The position numbers and the translations under genes were made by a program. 64,000 nucleotides of DNA from Chloranthus sessilifolius (lineage: Eukaryota; Streptophyta; Magnoliopsida; Chloranthales; Chloranthaceae): contig CM037593.1 of assembly GCA_021018995.1 (NCBI GenBank), forward strand, positions 16,458,088 to 16,522,087, written 5' to 3'. Every line of letters starts with the position of its first letter. The stretch's first letter is position 1. The notes beneath the pieces were generated by a model. That model was not told where the DNA came from, made no database searches, and saw nothing but the letters and a program-made list of their open reading frames with translations. Positions 60,463 through 64,000 of this stretch are shown in pieces.

Positions 60463-61420
60463 GGCACCGAAATTTTGGGATTTAGGCCGAAAATCCTGCA
60501 CGAAATGTGGTGGGCTAGGCCGAAAATTCGCTGCCCATTTTTTTATTTTTTTTTTAAAACTCAAAATTATCGGCCTTCAAAATGTCAGCCGATAATTTGG
60601 TGATTAGCAAATTATCGACCAACAACTTCAAATTATCGGCTGAGAATTCGAAGGCCGCTGTTTTTGACCGAAATTTTTGGGATTTCGTTTCAGTGGGATT
60701 TGAAACTGATGCGTTTCGACCGAAATTTTCGAATTTTGGATGAAATTTTAATCCATGACCCCAACTAAAATAAAGTGTTTATCGTTTGGGATCGAGGTGT
60801 CAAACTCGATATTGGGTATCGGTCCATGGAGAACCGATACGAATCAGCCGATACAGATACGTATCGGTCCTTGTGAAAAATAAAATAAAAACTCAAGGTC
60901 TCGGCACAAACCGATACATATCGGCTGATACCCGATACATATCGGCCAATACGGGCCTGTATCAGTCGATACTGATAACGAGTTGGAGGACCGATAAGTA
61001 TCAGAACCGATACATATCAGTTTGCTGAAAAACCAATACGTATCGCCGTTATGTATCGGTATCACCCAGGATGTCATACCGTATAGCATAAATCAAAATT
61101 TCGATCGAAATTCAAATATTTCGACAGAAATAAATTGGTTTTGAACTCCATCGAAATTTCGGGATTTTGGCCGAAAATCTCGGATGAAATTTTGGCCGAA
61201 ATCTTATGGTCTAGGCCGAAATTTTTGTGCCCAATTTTTTTTTTTTTTTTTTAAACCCAAAATTATTGGCCGATAATTTGAAGTTATCGGCCGATAATTT
61301 GATGATTAGCAAATGATCGGTTAATAACTTCAAATTATCAGCCGATAATTTTAAATTTTTTATAAAAAAAAATCATTGGGCACCAAAATTTCGATGAAAT
61401 TTTTTATTTCGGTTGGGACC
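60463..61420. repeat. Tangle of subterminal-type repeats (CCGAAATTTT and CGATACGTATCGG words)
   Basis: The blocks at about 60463-60650 and 61150-61340 are direct repeats (TCATTGGGCACC, GGCCGAAAAT, GATTAGCAAAT, ACTTCAAATTATC). They flank a block (60786-61080) dense in GATACGTATCGG-type palindromes like those at the ends of the hAT element. It is probably one or two nested non-autonomous elements; ends are unresolved. Apparent ORFs here are shadows. Confidence 0.55.
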
Positions 61421-61439
61421 AATTATAGATATAAGAAAA

Positions 61440-61935
61440 AGAGTTTGCTAAAAACCAAAAACCTTAAAAAAAAGGATTTGTTAAAGACCAAAGAGTACCT
61501 TTAACCACCCACCAAATCTTTGAGTTCACCCACGCTAAAACACATTGATTGCATTGAATTAGATGCTAGAGATCGTTTGTCGTCCCAATCTTTCTTATGA
61601 TGGATCTTGAGATGATGGGTGTACCATCAGACGGTCGATTTTTTTATTTCATGTGGTACACACCCAAAAAAGTGACCTTAAAATTAATTTTGAGCGTGCA
61701 CGTGATGTTAAGGTCACTTTTCTAAGATGTGTGCTACGTAAAATAAAACACTTATTGTCTAATAATACGCTCATGATCTCAAGATTCATCATGTGAAAGA
61801 TTGGGAGGATAAACGATCTCCATCATCTAATTCAACACAGTCCATGTGTCTTAACATGGGTGAACACAAAGATTCAGTCGATGGATTTAATGGTACTCAA
61901 AACTAAAAAACCAGAAAAAAGAGAATTTGTCTTGT
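61440..61935. mobile_element. MITE, family C, long copy
   Basis: Inverted arms: TTCACCCACGCTAAAACACA and GAATTAGATGCTAGAGATCG on the left pair with CGATCTCCATCATCTAATTC and TGTGTCTTAACATGGGTGAA on the right. The arms are over 150 bp with modest mismatch. The centre holds AAAGTGACCTTAA. No coding capacity. Confidence 0.75.
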
Positions 61936-62022
61936 AGCAATAAAATTCAAAATGGGAGAATATAATGTCTTTTAGCCTTGCCTTTTTAATAGGTTATGTA
62001 TATAGCAAAAGTTAAATTTTTT

Positions 62023-62302
62023 CGAAACTAACTCTCTTAAAAAGTGAACTAACTCTCTTAAAAAGTGAATTTTCTTGTAAACCATTCTGGAGATCATTGT
62101 GCAGTCCTTTTTTGAATAAAGGTTACGAAGAAAGGATGACAACGTTGCAACCTCAAGGTCATAAGTTTAAGCCCAATTAACATATAAAACGAAGAAAAAG
62201 AAAAAATACTAAGTAAAGCCCAATCAAAGAAACTAACAGTATTATATCAAATACATGAGTTGCTTCGGCCGAATTTAACCCTTATTACAACATTTAAAAG
62301 AA
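62023..62302. repeat. Duplicated segment S, copy 2 (empty site for the 59420 MITE)
   Basis: It matches 59161-59419. It has a local 21-bp tandem of AACTAACTCTCTTAAAAAGT, and a single TTAAAAGAA at 62294 where copy 1 carries the MITE. Confidence 0.85.
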
Positions 62303-62475
62303 ACCCAAAGAGTTTTATCTAAAAAAAATAACCCAAAGAGAGTTATGAAATAAAAATGAAGCATTAATAAAAAAGGTGACCAAGACAACTGTATATCCCA
62401 TCCAAAATGAAGTGTTGTTTCTGAGTGGTAATCAAAGCAGCAACACTTCTGCGAAGCACCTCGAATGCTTTAGTA
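62302..62475. repeat. Repeat U, copy 3
   Basis: The same unit as at 59611, ending GCGAAGCACC..GAATGCTTTAG before a TA run. Its AACCCAAAGAG head is locally duplicated. Confidence 0.8.
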
Positions 62476-62496
62476 TATATATATATATATATATAT

Positions 62497-62659
62497 GAAA
62501 TGATTATATGACTCGAGTCATACAAACTCACCCGCAAATATGACTCGAGTTGTTATTGGCTGCATACGATCATACCATTTGACTTAAAAAGTTAATCTAA
62601 TGTGACATGCAACTAATGATTGTTAGAGTTTCGTGACTCGAGTGAGAAAATCATTACTC
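62497..62659. mobile_element. MITE-B, copy 2
   Basis: It matches 59797-59972 along its length, again with TA repeats before it and CT-rich DNA after it. Confidence 0.65.
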
Positions 62660-62705
62660 TTTCTTTCTCTCCTCTCTCTTTCTCTCCTCTCTCTCTCTAT
62701 ATATA

Positions 62706-63528
62706 GGAAAATGTGCTCGTTGATATGGGTGCGACACGTACCTCTTTTGTGAAGTGATGGGTGACATGGGACCCACTTTACTATATAGAGTTAAACTTTT
62801 AAAATATTTTAAAAGTTATGTTTCTTTTCAGTCGTCATTCTTGACTTTTTTAAAAGTTTTTTTAAACTCTCTTTCTTTTTGTTCTCTTCTCGTTTCTCTT
62901 TTTTTCTAAGAAAGTGTCATACTTACTTTTTCAGGTATATTTTACTTAAAAAATATAAGCGCCCGCTTTCCAGTAACAAAGCGCTAGCACCTCTACGGAA
63001 AAACATCGATGTCTCGTTTTAGGAGCGCCGACGTTAAGGGCGTCGACACTTCCATTAAAAAAAAAAAAAATTATGGAAGCGTTAGCGCCCCTAAACAAAG
63101 CGTCGGCGCTTCGTTTTAGGGGCACCGGCGCTTTGATAATTTTTTTTTTTTTTTTTTTTAAAGCGCTAGCGCCCCTAATTTAACGAAGTGTCGGCGCCTC
63201 TAAAACGAAGCGTCGGCGCTTCATTTTGAGGTGTTAGCGCTTCGCTCCTCGTGATGCTAGCGCTTGATATCGAACACCACTTTTTTTAAGTAAAATATAT
63301 ATGAAAAAGTAAGTCGGATACTTTTTTGAAAAAATAGAGAAAAGAAAAAGACTTTAAAAAAATCAAGAATGACGATTGGAAGGGTATTTAACTTCTATAA
63401 GTGTAACCCTAGTTAGTAAAGTGAGTCTCATGCCACCCATCACTTCACAAAAAGGACAATACATATCGCGCTCATATTAATTGGCATAGAGATATCTCTA
63501 TGCCCGGATGCATATTCTCACGGGCCTC

Positions 63529-63529
<1 letters not shown>
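62706..63529. mobile_element. MITE-A, copy 2
   Basis: It matches 57970-58923: the same arms (TGATATGGGTGCGACACG and its complement near 63465) and the same GC-rich AGCGC/GGCGCT centre (62970-63260). The left arm lacks the outer GTAGAGATATC part, so it has a small internal deletion. A long TA run begins at its right end. Confidence 0.8.

Positions 63530-63594
<65 letters not shown>
63530..63594. repeat. TA microsatellite
   Basis: About 64 bases of uninterrupted TA directly right of MITE-A copy 2. A further TA run lies at 63894-63932. Confidence 0.95.
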
Positions 63595-63598
<4 letters not shown>

Positions 63599-63610
63599 TT
63601 TTGCTAATAT

Positions 63611-63892
63611 AACCCAAAGAGAGTAATAAATAAAAAAATTGAAGCATTAATAAAAAAGTCACTATGCCAACTGTATATCCCATTCAAAATAAAGAGTTGT
63701 TTCCTGTCCTAATCAAAGTGGCGGCGACTCACCCTGCAAACTAGATTGAACCGGAAGAAGACTTCTCCAAAGCGTCTGGAATGTTTGACTATAGTCACCA
63801 AGTGACTCAAGTGATTTACCGCCAGATCATGGTTAAGCATTGACCGCAACATGATCTAACGGCCACCAGTTCGAGTCAAGTCACATGTGACT

Positions 63893-63893
<1 letters not shown>
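63611..63893. repeat. Repeat U, copy 4
   Basis: It matches copy 2 to the end, including the palindromic GATCATGGTTAAGC...GCAACATGATC tail. The last 68 bases of the window after the TA run (63933-64000) show nothing recognisable. Confidence 0.85.
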
Positions 63894-63937
<44 letters not shown>

Positions 63938-64000
63938 GGTTGTGAGGGACCTGCTCACATGTTGCACTTTAGGCCCATGTGCATAGGGCCTCCGCTTTAA

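Overview
The window is a gene-free, transposon-packed stretch of a plant nuclear genome. The evidence is Ty1/copia, Tekay/Del-type and Athila-type Ty3/gypsy elements with tRNA-Met or Athila-type primer binding sites, a plant-style hAT transposase with a DUF659 domain, and many short inverted-repeat elements (MITEs). A seed plant, probably a flowering plant, is likely; I cannot name the species. I found no convincing host protein gene, rRNA, tRNA or CRISPR array.

Layout. 1-2700: the 5' part of a minus-strand copia element that runs off the left edge. 2701-4116: the 3' part of a plus-strand copia element that the first one appears to have split. 4117-16933: a complete but decayed Tekay-type gypsy element (Tekay-1) with 2.5-kb LTRs and target duplication TCTCA. 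16934-18695: spacer with two inverted-repeat elements. 18696-54354: an Athila-type element (target duplication GTCAT) blown up to 35.7 kb by nested insertions. A 6.4-kb hAT transposon (24033-43378, target duplication GTTGAAAG) sits in its pol. A second Tekay element (25089-38066) sits inside the last exon of the hAT transposase. A solo LTR (47634-49185, target duplication GTGAT) sits in the Athila accessory ORF. 54380-56902: a minus-strand solo Tekay LTR (target duplication TGTAA). 56903-64000: clustered MITEs, TA and CT microsatellites, and locally duplicated segments.

Most notable system. The Athila element and both Tekay elements each carry a homologous extra ORF downstream of pol. Each also carries its own palindrome in dense arrays: TTCGATCGAA in Tekay-1, TCGATTAATCGA in Tekay-2 and TCAATCGATTGA in Athila. 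Repeats are spaced about two DNA helical turns apart (19-22 bp). In Athila nearly every pair is exactly 22 bp apart. The arrays lie in the LTRs and again just upstream of a TATA-like box before each extra ORF. Arrays of an element-specific motif together with a fast-diverging accessory protein recall the VANC anti-silencing system of VANDAL DNA transposons. A link between the ORF and the motif is inference only.

Relative age. Nesting sets the order: Athila first, then hAT, then Tekay-2. The Athila LTR pair looks clearly more diverged by eye than the Tekay-1 pair.
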